Positions 1-5,696 are shown, counted from the stretch's first letter. The stretch is 6,571 nt of DNA from Clostridia bacterium (GCA_024699005.1 JAILQN010000089.1:1-6571); one strand, 5' to 3'. Translations and numbers: made by a program. The notes: generated by a model not told the origin, from the letters alone.

Positions 1-177
1 CGGATCGAGGCTACGGTCCTCGGCAGTCTCGTGCCGATATCGAAAGCGGAGATATGCGCGATACATCCGGATATAAGCCCTACGACAGTTGAGGCGGTCC
101 TTGCCCGAATGGTGAAGGACGGTCAGATAAAAAAGATCGGCGCATCAAGAAATTCAAGATATATAAGAGAGAATTAA
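1..177 (+). CDS. Fic-family protein, C-terminal winged-helix tail (partial)
   Basis: The window opens inside a gene read in frame 1, giving 58 codons and a TAA stop at 175-177. The peptide has the layout of a small winged helix: a helix beginning ISKAEICAIHPDIS, a recognition helix (TTVEAVLARMVKDGQ), then a wing with IKKIGASRNSRYIRE. The closing pattern 'G-x-I-x-K-I-G-x-S/G-R-x-x-R-Y' is typical of the C-terminal wHTH of Fic/DOC proteins, which transfer AMP (or another nucleotide moiety) to protein hydroxyls. The catalytic HxFx(D/E)GNGR motif would lie upstream of the window and is not seen, so the Fic assignment rests only on the tail. Another wHTH protein, such as an ATP-binding transcriptional regulator with the same C-terminal domain, is possible. 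The stop lies one base before the next start codon, so the two genes are probably co-transcribed. Confidence 0.66.
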   Translation, partial: RIEATVLGSLVPISKAEICAIHPDISPTTVEAVLARMVKDGQIKKIGASRNSRYIREN

Positions 178-178
178 A

Positions 179-961
179 ATGAAAGAATACGTTAAAAAAC
201 ATCACGAATTGTCATACCTCGGAGAAAGGATCTATTGGTGGATCCTGCGGCTGCTGATGGTCTGGGCCATGATCTACAGCGCGTTTTTCAGGCATGATAT
301 CACCCAGGTCCTGCAGACCGGCGCGAACCTCGTGGGTATGTTCGCCTGGGAGATCATGCTGACGAAAAAAAAGTCGAGTTTTTTCTACTACGTTCCGACA
401 TACGTGCAGAATATCACGCTTCTGGGCTTCTTCCTGGGTTCGTTCGGCGGCGCCTACATGAACTTCTATTACAGTATACCGGCGTACGATATGATACTGC
501 ACGTTTTAGGAGGCGCAGAGGCGTGCTTCATCGGTTATGAGATCGTCACCGCCATCCAGAAGAGAGACAGGAAGATCGCCCCGGTCGCCATGATCCTTCT
601 GTGTTCCTGCGGCATCTCTTTCATATTCGGCACGGGCTGGGAGATCTTTGAGTTTACCTTCGATCAGATCGCGGGCGGCGATTCCCAGCACTGGTCCATG
701 GAACTGGCTAAGCAGGCTATGGAGAAGTACGGCTGCTCCATGCCCAACGTGATCCCTGCGCTCGACGACGCGAGATACGCCCTGATGGACACCATGGAGG
801 ATACTCTTGCAAACGTGATCGGCGCGGTGGGGATGACGGTCATCCTGAAAATAAATCCTTACCATCACAAGGGCGCGGACAGCGTCAATACTATGATCGA
901 AGAAGGCAGGGAGTTCTGCCGTTATCAGAGAAAGCATAAAAAGGCAGATAAGAATGCGTGA
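179..961 (+). CDS. Polytopic membrane protein, YjdF/DUF2238-like
   Basis: This 260-residue protein is clearly integral to the membrane. Hydrophobic segments lie near residues 20-40, 45-60, 74-98, 103-125, 134-157 and 212-228, and the C-terminus is a charged, Lys/Arg-rich cytosolic-type tail. Polar residues sit in or next to these segments: H108 in 'LHVLGG', W154-E155 and E158 in 'GWEIFEF', and D204/E207/D208 in 'LMDTMEDTLANVIGA'. A membrane His, a WE-x-x-E motif and a late D-x-x-x-D-x-x-x-N motif recall the YjdF (DUF2238) family, whose function is unknown; VanZ-like proteins are an alternative. The acidic pattern could bind a metal or act catalytically, but that is inference. The start has only a weak AAGAGAG-like ribosome site and lies one base after the Fic-type stop, suggesting translational coupling. 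It overlaps the protease gene by 8 bases. Confidence 0.62.
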   Translation: MKEYVKKHHELSYLGERIYWWILRLLMVWAMIYSAFFRHDITQVLQTGANLVGMFAWEIMLTKKKSSFFYYVPTYVQNITLLGFFLGSFGGAYMNFYYSIPAYDMILHVLGGAEACFIGYEIVTAIQKRDRKIAPVAMILLCSCGISFIFGTGWEIFEFTFDQIAGGDSQHWSMELAKQAMEKYGCSMPNVIPALDDARYALMDTMEDTLANVIGAVGMTVILKINPYHHKGADSVNTMIEEGREFCRYQRKHKKADKNA

Positions 962-1886
962 AACGGAATTCGATAAGAAACAGGTCGTCAAATATCTTGT
1001 ATGGACGTTCGTTATCGCGTATGCAGTCCAGATCGGAGCGGGAATACTGTATAACAGCGGCCGCAGAACGATCGGCCAGGCGGTGGTCGCGGTCATGATG
1101 TTCGTGCCGACTCTGGGCGTGCTGCTTTCCGGCGCTGGGCTTAAAGATATGGGCTGGAAGCCCATGCTGAAAAAGAACGTAAAAACGATTCTTATCGCGT
1201 GGTTCTCGCCTCTTATCCTGACCGCGGTCGGGGCGGGACTGTATTTTCTCATCTTTCCTTCTCATTTTGATCTGAGCGGGAGTTACTTAGCCGCAAGCGC
1301 AGGCGCGGAAGCTCTGAAGCAGATGGAGGCGCAGGGTATATCCTATCCCGTTTACAGTCTGATCGGCGTGGTCGGCTGCGTGACTTACGCGCCGGTTCTG
1401 AACACCTTTTTAGCGCTCGGGGAAGAGATCGGCTGGCGGGGATTTTTATTTCCGCAGCTCAAATCGAGATTCGGCGTGATAAACGGCAGGCTTCTGGGCG
1501 GCGTTATATGGGGCGCGTGGCACTGGCCGCTCATCTGGCTTATAGGATATGAATACGGCGCGGCAGCGGGCAACTCAGCCGGATATTTCGGCTTTCCGGT
1601 TACCGGTATGCTGCTGTTCTGCGTCATCACGGTCGGATGGGGGATACTGCACGATCATCTGTATGAAAAGAGCGGCAGCATCTGGATCCCGGCTCTTTTT
1701 CACGGTGCGATAAACGCCGCCGGGACCCTGCCCCTGACCGTATGCCTGACCGACACCGGTTCGGCGCGGCTGCTCGGTCCCGTTCCGGTGGGCGCAGTCG
1801 CCGCTTTGCCTTTCCTTATCGCCGCAGCGGTCGTTCTGTTCCGTGGAAGAGCAGACCGTCTGCAGCCAGATGGTGAAAACGTATGA
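954..1886 (+). CDS. CPBP-family intramembrane metalloprotease (Abi/Rce1-like)
   Basis: This 310-residue polytopic protein carries the hallmarks of the CPBP (CAAX protease and bacteriocin-processing) family. Motif 1 is E157-E158-x-x-x-R162 ('EEIGWRG'), motif 2 has H190 in 'GAWHWPLIW', and motif 3 is H250-x-x-x-N254 in 'FHGAINA'. These Glu and His residues form the active site in the Rce1 group. N-terminal membrane segments (about 12-32, 40-60, 78-98) precede the catalytic core at about 135-260, and a last hydrophobic segment lies at about 275-295. Family members cleave prenylated proteins, mature or resist bacteriocins, or process membrane substrates; the substrate here is unknown. All key residues are present, so it is probably active. 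The start overlaps the upstream stop by 8 bases, with AAGGCAG at 941-947 as a modest ribosome site, and the end overlaps the next start by ATGA. This pairing with a membrane partner suggests one complex or pathway. Confidence 0.9.
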   Translation: MRETEFDKKQVVKYLVWTFVIAYAVQIGAGILYNSGRRTIGQAVVAVMMFVPTLGVLLSGAGLKDMGWKPMLKKNVKTILIAWFSPLILTAVGAGLYFLIFPSHFDLSGSYLAASAGAEALKQMEAQGISYPVYSLIGVVGCVTYAPVLNTFLALGEEIGWRGFLFPQLKSRFGVINGRLLGGVIWGAWHWPLIWLIGYEYGAAAGNSAGYFGFPVTGMLLFCVITVGWGILHDHLYEKSGSIWIPALFHGAINAAGTLPLTVCLTDTGSARLLGPVPVGAVAALPFLIAAAVVLFRGRADRLQPDGENV

Positions 1887-2575
1887 CTGTAATTGAAGAA
1901 TTCGAGAATGAACTGATAAAAAACGGGCTGACTACGGAGAACCTCGCCGGGTATGAAAAGTTGTTGAAAAGGGTGCGCGGTAATGACATGCGTCTTGAGC
2001 ATTGCTGTATAACCGCCCTTCGGTTTCCTTTGAACAGATCAGAGGATGCGCTGAGTCTGATAAAGTGGGGACTTGAAAAATATCCCCCCGACAGCTGGTT
2101 TGCCGCTTACCGCGTATATTATACCGAGGGGATGATCTGTGAACGCTGCGGACGATATCAGTCCGCTTATGAGGCGTATTCAAAAGCGTATAATGCTCTG
2201 AGTGACGAGCAGGCGGCTTACAGGCGGGCAACAGCGGGCGATCTTTTGTGGATGCGGCTTCATATCGACGGTTTCGGATATTCCGAAGAGCTTGAAAGAT
2301 ACTATGATCTGTTCAGAGAAACCGACGATATTCAGAAATCTTTTATAAATAACGAATTCCGCCTTTGCGTTGCCCGGATCGTGATCTTCCGGCATAAAGA
2401 GATGACTGAAGAAGCCCGGCGGTCTTATGAAAAAGCGCTTATGCTCTGCGGACCGGATGCGGTAAGCCGGATGAAGGATATTCTGGATAAACATGGCGCC
2501 GAAGACGTTCTGACCGTTACGCCGGAATGCTCTGCTTTTCTGAAAAGCGTAAACGCTTGGAACTTGGAACTTTGA
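1883..2575 (+). CDS. Hypothetical soluble protein with TPR-like helices
   Basis: I do not recognise a named family for this 230-residue protein. It has no signal peptide or membrane segment and looks all-helical. Residues about 54-112 resemble a tetratricopeptide pair: 'ALSLIKWGLEKYPPDSW' followed by 'GMICERCGRYQSAYEAYSKAY', with the usual small/aromatic spacing. A second helical block follows at about 140-200 ('EARRSYEKALMLCG'). TPR folds mediate protein-protein contact, so an adaptor role beside the CPBP protease is plausible but inferred. The start codon overlaps the protease stop (ATGA, 1883-1886), which implies translational coupling and supports this start. The last residues (NAWNLEL) and the TGA stop at 2573-2575 are encoded by a heptanucleotide repeat (2554-2584), so the native C-terminus may have been replaced or extended by the repeat. 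Confidence 0.72.
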   Translation: MTVIEEFENELIKNGLTTENLAGYEKLLKRVRGNDMRLEHCCITALRFPLNRSEDALSLIKWGLEKYPPDSWFAAYRVYYTEGMICERCGRYQSAYEAYSKAYNALSDEQAAYRRATAGDLLWMRLHIDGFGYSEELERYYDLFRETDDIQKSFINNEFRLCVARIVIFRHKEMTEEARRSYEKALMLCGPDAVSRMKDILDKHGAEDVLTVTPECSAFLKSVNAWNLEL

Positions 2576-2584
2576 ACTTTGAAC
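2554..2584 (+). repeat. Heptanucleotide tandem repeat, single arm (AACTTKG type)
   Basis: Four in-phase 7-mers are visible: cgcttgg (2554), aacttgg (2561), aactttg (2568) and aactttg (2575), then a partial aac at 2582. The array straddles the stop codon of the upstream TPR-like gene, supplying its last codons and the TGA. No inverted partner is seen nearby, unlike the two other heptamer arrays in this window. Confidence 0.8.
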
Positions 2585-2603
2585 AGCCGCGGCAGCGGCG
2601 ATC

Positions 2604-2608
2604 GGAGG
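2604..2608 (+). promoter_or_regulatory. Ribosome binding site of the macrodomain gene
   Basis: GGAGG lies 9 bases before the ATG at 2618 and supports that start. The 42-base gap from the upstream stop contains only the repeat remnant, a GC-rich patch and this site. No promoter is evident, so the gene is probably read through from upstream. Confidence 0.75.
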
Positions 2609-2617
2609 TTTTGATTC

Positions 2618-3781
2618 ATGCCGTTCAGGATCATAAGAAACGACATCACAAAAATAATGGCGGACGCCATCGTAAATACCGCCAATCCGGAACCGTGTTA
2701 CGGCAGCGGTACGGATCTGGCGATCTATACGGCGGCGGGAGCGGAAAAACTCCTTGCCGAACGAAATAAGATAGGCAGGATCGCGCCGGGCGAGGCGGCG
2801 GTCACAGCCGCTTTCGCGCTGCCGGCGAAATATATAATCCACACGGTCGGCCCCGCCTGGATCGACGGCGCGCACGGGGAGTTCGATATCCTGCGTTCCT
2901 GCTACAGGAAGTCGCTGCTGCTGGCGGATCAATTGGGATGCGGCAGCATTGCTTTTCCGCTGATCGCCACCGGCGTTTACGGGTTCCCGAAAGATAAGGC
3001 GCTTGAGATCGCGCTTTCCGTTATCCGGGAACATCTGGAGGACTCCGACCTTGACGTGACTCTCGTGGTGTTCGGTCCGGAGGCTTTTAAAATCGCTTCC
3101 GGTCTTACGGAGCGGGTCGAGGAATATATAGACGAGAACTACGTTGAAGATCGGATCGCGTCGGAATACAGAGTTTCGTATAATATGGCGCCTTCTGCGC
3201 CGGCTCCGTACTTCAATGTTCCGGAAACCGACAGAAGACGCAGGCTGCGTGATCTCAGACGGCGTTCGGGCAGCATTCATCCGCAATCGGACGCTTCGGA
3301 AACGATCCCGGCTCCGAGCCGCGTCCCGACGGAAGACAGGGAAACTTCCGCCGGGGCAGACGTTCTTTTTTCGGCGTCGATCGCTCCCGGTCTCTGCGCT
3401 CCGAATCAGAAAAAACTCTCCCTGGAAGATGCCGTGAACAACCTCGGCGAGAGCTTTCAGCAAAGGTTGCTGCGGATGATCGACGAGAGAGGTCTGACCG
3501 ATCCGGAAGTATACAAACGCGCGAACGTGGACAGAAAGCTGTTTTCAAAAATCCGCTGCAGCGAGGATTATATCCCGAAAAAGAAAACGATAATCGCTCT
3601 CGCCATAGCGCTGAAGCTGAATCTGGACGATACAAAAGACCTGCTCGCCGCCGCGGGACTTGCGCTTACCAGCAGTTCCAAAGCAGACGTGATCGTCAGT
3701 TTCTGCATAGAGAACGGCATCTGTGATACCTTTGAAGTCAACGCGCTGCTGTTCAAATTCGATCAGCCTCTGCTGGGGTGA
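2618..3781 (+). CDS. Macrodomain (ADP-ribose-binding) protein with C-terminal HTH-like domain
   Basis: This 387-residue protein has two domains. Residues about 1-170 form a macrodomain: 'NDITKIMADAIVNTAN' (N20, N23), then a Gly/Ser loop with G29-S30-G31-T32-D33 in place of the usual GGGVD, and the phosphate-binding loop 'PLIATGVYGFP' at 114-124. Macrodomains bind ADP-ribose, and the related MacroD type hydrolyses O-acetyl-ADP-ribose or mono-ADP-ribosyl esters. The Asn and Asp are retained, so hydrolysis is possible, though the altered loop makes this uncertain. A disordered Arg-, Pro- and Ser-rich linker (about 180-265) leads to a helical domain at about 276-387. That domain has an HTH-like stretch, 'LTDPEVYKRANVDRKLFSKI', and ends in FDQPLLG. 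I recall this C-terminal module attached to macrodomains in Clostridia; it looks XRE-like and may bind nucleic acid or a partner. The downstream vWA and ADP-ribosylglycohydrolase genes point to a shared ADP-ribose role. Confidence 0.9.
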   Translation: MPFRIIRNDITKIMADAIVNTANPEPCYGSGTDLAIYTAAGAEKLLAERNKIGRIAPGEAAVTAAFALPAKYIIHTVGPAWIDGAHGEFDILRSCYRKSLLLADQLGCGSIAFPLIATGVYGFPKDKALEIALSVIREHLEDSDLDVTLVVFGPEAFKIASGLTERVEEYIDENYVEDRIASEYRVSYNMAPSAPAPYFNVPETDRRRRLRDLRRRSGSIHPQSDASETIPAPSRVPTEDRETSAGADVLFSASIAPGLCAPNQKKLSLEDAVNNLGESFQQRLLRMIDERGLTDPEVYKRANVDRKLFSKIRCSEDYIPKKKTIIALAIALKLNLDDTKDLLAAAGLALTSSSKADVIVSFCIENGICDTFEVNALLFKFDQPLLG

Positions 3782-3792
3782 GTGCTGATAAG

Positions 3793-3870
3793 TTTTGCGT
3801 TTTGTGTGTTGCGTGTTGCGATTTATGATTTTGAACGCAATACGCAAAACGCAACGCGCAATACGCAGAA
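3793..3870 (+). repeat. Inverted heptanucleotide array forming a long hairpin (TTGCGTN type)
   Basis: From 3793 to 3869 the sequence is eleven 7-mers in unbroken phase. Four are of TTTTGCG/TGTTGCG type (3793-3820), two are central (3821-3834), and five are of ACGCAAN type (3835-3869), the reverse complement of the first set. By hand alignment, 3793-3820 pairs with 3843-3870 at 23 of 28 positions, and three of the five mismatches are G-U pairs in + strand RNA. The array begins 11 bases after the macrodomain stop. No U-tract follows, so it is not a standard terminator. Confidence 0.88.
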
Positions 3871-3913
3871 GATGTCGCTTTGCAGGCGACCATTACCTTC
3901 TTCAGTCGTGTTA

Positions 3914-3939
3914 TCCTTGCATCACCAAACACAAGGAGG
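3914..3939 (+). promoter_or_regulatory. Ribosome site of the vWA gene with possible sequestering hairpin
   Basis: AAGGAGG at 3933-3939 lies 8 bases before the ATG at 3948 and decides the start of the vWA gene. The hexamer TCCTTG (3914-3919) is exactly complementary to CAAGGA (3932-3937), so a 6-bp stem with a 12-base loop could partly hide the ribosome site. Whether this has any regulatory role is not known. Confidence 0.6.
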
Positions 3940-3947
3940 AAACAAAA

Positions 3948-4616
3948 ATGAAGAAGAATTTAACAGAACTGGTAATGATCCTGGACAGAAGCGGTTCCAT
4001 GGGCGGACTTGAGAGCGATACCATCGGCGGCTACAACAGCATGCTTAAAAAGCAGCGCGATACCGAAGGCGAGGTCCTTGTATCAACGGTGCTTTTCGAC
4101 GACCGCAGCGAGGTGCTTTACGATCGCGTGCCGCTGGATCGGATGCCGCAGATGACGGAAAAGGAATACTATGTGCGCGGATGCACGGCTCTTCTGGACG
4201 CTGTTGGCGGAGCGATACGTCACATCGGCAACGTACACAAGTACGCCAGAGAGGAAGACCGTCCCGAAAAAACCATCTTCGTTATCACCACCGACGGGAT
4301 GGAGAACGCCAGCCGCGAATACTCCTACGACCGCGTAAAACAGATGGTGGAGAAACAGAAAGAAAAATACGGCTGGGAGTTCATCTTCCTCGGGGCGAAT
4401 ATCGACGCCATAGAGACAGCCGGACGCTTCGGCATCGGCGCGGACAGGGCTGCCAATTACCACAGCGATCACGCCGGAACGGCGCTGAATTACGAGGTGC
4501 TTGCCGACGCGGTCTGCGAGATGCGCGCATGCGCCGCGCCGATCGGCGCGGGGTGGAAAAAGCGTATTGAAGAGGATTTCAAAAAGCGCGGTTCGCGCAA
4601 AGGGGGAAAAACATAA
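3948..4616 (+). CDS. Small von Willebrand factor A (vWA) domain protein
   Basis: The 222-residue protein is essentially a single vWA domain. Its metal ion-dependent adhesion site (MIDAS) is complete: D13-x-S15-x-S17 in 'LDRSGSMGG', T80 in 'RGCTALLD' and D115 in 'ITTDGMENAS'. Such domains bind partner proteins through a Mg2+ ion. There is no signal peptide or membrane segment, so it should act in the cytosol as a scaffold or ligand-binding subunit. Intracellular vWA proteins of this size often accompany ATPases, kinases/phosphatases or ADP-ribose enzymes. The start is set by the AAGGAGG site at 3933-3939; the reading frame is open back to 3795, but that extension runs through the heptamer array and is not homologous to the family. 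The C-terminus is basic (KKRGSRKGGK). The TAA shares one base with the next ATG (TAATG), so translation with the glycohydrolase is probably coupled. Confidence 0.93.
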   Translation: MKKNLTELVMILDRSGSMGGLESDTIGGYNSMLKKQRDTEGEVLVSTVLFDDRSEVLYDRVPLDRMPQMTEKEYYVRGCTALLDAVGGAIRHIGNVHKYAREEDRPEKTIFVITTDGMENASREYSYDRVKQMVEKQKEKYGWEFIFLGANIDAIETAGRFGIGADRAANYHSDHAGTALNYEVLADAVCEMRACAAPIGAGWKKRIEEDFKKRGSRKGGKT

Positions 4617-5413
4617 TGTACGGAGCGATATTGGGCGATATGATAGGCAGCCCCTATGAATTCGACCGGGGCGATAAAACAAAGGATTTTCCGCTGTTTA
4701 TCGATGACAGCGAGTTCACCGACGATTCGGTCATGACGGTCGCCGTGGCGGAGGCTCTGCTGGATACTATGGATTCCGGAGATGATATAACCGTAAGAGC
4801 AAAACTCGTAAAATCAATGCAGAAGTGGGGGCGCGCATACCCTTACGCGGGGTACGGAGGCAATTTCCGGCTGTGGCTGAGAGAAAAATATCCCGAGCCT
4901 TACGGCAGCTGCGGTAACGGTTCCGCGATGCGCGTTTCATCCGCCGGCTGGTTCTGTGATACCCTTGAGAAAACGGAGCATATGGCGGAGCTTACCGCCG
5001 TGGTCACTCACGATCATCCGGAAGGCATAAAAGGCGCCGTTGTAACGGCGGGCTGCATATTCCTCGCAAGGACCGGCGCATCCAAAGATGAGATCAGAGC
5101 TTACGCGGAGAAAAAAGGGTACGATCTGTCAAGAACGTGCGATGAGATACGCCCCGGTTATTACCATACGGAGCTGTGTCAGCGTACCGTCCCCGAGGCG
5201 GTCACCGCGTTCCTTGAGGGAACGGATTTCGAGGACGTGATCCGAACGGCTGTCTCTCTGGGCGGCGACTGCGATACTCTTACCTGCATCGCGGGCGGGA
5301 TCGCGGAGGCGTTTTACGGCGTGCCTGACGAACTGAAGACAGAATGCAGGAACAGACTGCCGGATGATATGCTGCAGGTGCTGGACAGATTCTCGGCGAC
5401 AGTACACAGGTAA
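4616..5413 (+). CDS. ADP-ribosylglycohydrolase family protein (DraG/ARH-type)
   Basis: This 265-residue cytosolic enzyme has the all-helical ADP-ribosylglycohydrolase fold. Visible motifs are G-D-x-I-G-S-P near the start (residues 7-13), the metal ligands T35-D36-D37-S38, 'GNGSAMRV' at 100-107, H132-D133-H134-P135-E136 and the second metal site G216-G217-D218-C219-D220-T221. The family uses two Mg2+ (or Mn2+) ions to hydrolyse ADP-ribose from modified proteins, nucleic acids or small molecules; DraG removes it from nitrogenase reductase Arg. The usual second motif is GG-D-(S/A)-D-T, so the Cys at 219 is a mild variation and the acidic ligands are kept. Length is normal for the family. The start overlaps the vWA stop by one base and is preceded by a purine-rich AGGGGG site. 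The final codons and stop fall in the outer arm of the large inverted heptamer repeat (5407-5645), so the last two residues may be repeat-derived. Confidence 0.94.
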   Translation: MYGAILGDMIGSPYEFDRGDKTKDFPLFIDDSEFTDDSVMTVAVAEALLDTMDSGDDITVRAKLVKSMQKWGRAYPYAGYGGNFRLWLREKYPEPYGSCGNGSAMRVSSAGWFCDTLEKTEHMAELTAVVTHDHPEGIKGAVVTAGCIFLARTGASKDEIRAYAEKKGYDLSRTCDEIRPGYYHTELCQRTVPEAVTAFLEGTDFEDVIRTAVSLGGDCDTLTCIAGGIAEAFYGVPDELKTECRNRLPDDMLQVLDRFSATVHR

Positions 5414-5645
5414 CAGGTGGAAGTATAGTGGATAGTGCGTAGTGGATGGTGGATAGAGTGTCAGTGAACAGCGAACAGTGAACAGCGCGCGATTAAAAGT
5501 GCGATATAAATATACAAGTACCGCGCGAAAACCTTTCAGCCTGATATCTGCTCACTGACCCCTGACCACTGCCTCTTGCCTGCCTGCTGCCTATCCACTA
5601 ACTACTATCCACTATCCACTGTCCCTGCCCCCTGTCACCTGATAC
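5407..5645 (+). repeat. Large inverted heptanucleotide repeat element (AGTGGAT/CAGTGAA type)
   Basis: This element fills most of the 283-base gap after the glycohydrolase gene. The left array has nine in-phase 7-mers at 5426-5488 (tagtgga, tagtgcg, tagtgga, tggtgga, tagagtg, tcagtga, acagcga, acagtga, acagcgc). The right array has fourteen at 5548-5645 (from ctgctca through actatcc to ctgatac), the reverse-complement type. By hand, 5425-5456 pairs with 5591-5622 at 26 of 32 positions, 5459-5470 with 5548-5559 at 11 of 12, and 5407-5420 with 5628-5641 at 12 of 14. The core (about 5489-5547) is non-repetitive and AT-rich, flanked by CGCGCG at 5486-5491 and 5522-5527. There is no coding capacity, transposase or U-tract. 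Confidence 0.9.
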
Positions 5646-5651
5646 AACCGT

Positions 5652-5673
5652 TTTCTTCACTTAAAAGAAGAAA
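5652..5673 (+). other. AT-rich inverted repeat upstream of the flavoprotein gene
   Basis: TTTCTTC (5652-5658) and GAAGAAA (5667-5673) are a perfect 7-bp inverted repeat with an 8-base spacer, just before the ribosome site GGGAGG (5684-5689). It could be an operator or a weak 5' UTR hairpin. Such short AT-rich palindromes also occur by chance. Confidence 0.35.
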
Positions 5674-5696
5674 TATAATATTCGGGAGGGTTTATT

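Noticed and set aside
2180..3463. Long minus-strand open frame of 427 codons opposite the TPR-like and macrodomain genes
   Set aside because: The translation is Arg-rich without recognisable motifs, has no good ribosome site, and lies opposite well-supported + strand genes; it is a by-product of codon use.
3802..3829. TTGTGT with TATGAT (16-base spacing) as a promoter inside the heptamer array
   Set aside because: The -35 matches only three of six positions and lies in a stem of low-complexity repeats; too weak to report as a promoter.
3793..3870. Intrinsic terminator for the macrodomain gene
   Set aside because: The stem is long and strong but no U-tract follows the right arm (next bases gatgtcgc).
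3795..3947. Upstream ATG extending the vWA gene to 273 codons
   Set aside because: The extra 51 codons run through the heptamer array, lack vWA-like content, and the strong AAGGAGG site places the start at 3948.
5426..5645. CRISPR-like array
   Set aside because: Repeats are 7 bases with no unique spacers, and the two halves are inverted relative to each other.
5674..5679. TATAAT as a -10 box for the flavoprotein gene
   Set aside because: No acceptable -35 lies 16-18 bases upstream, and transcription would begin inside the ribosome site at 5684-5689.
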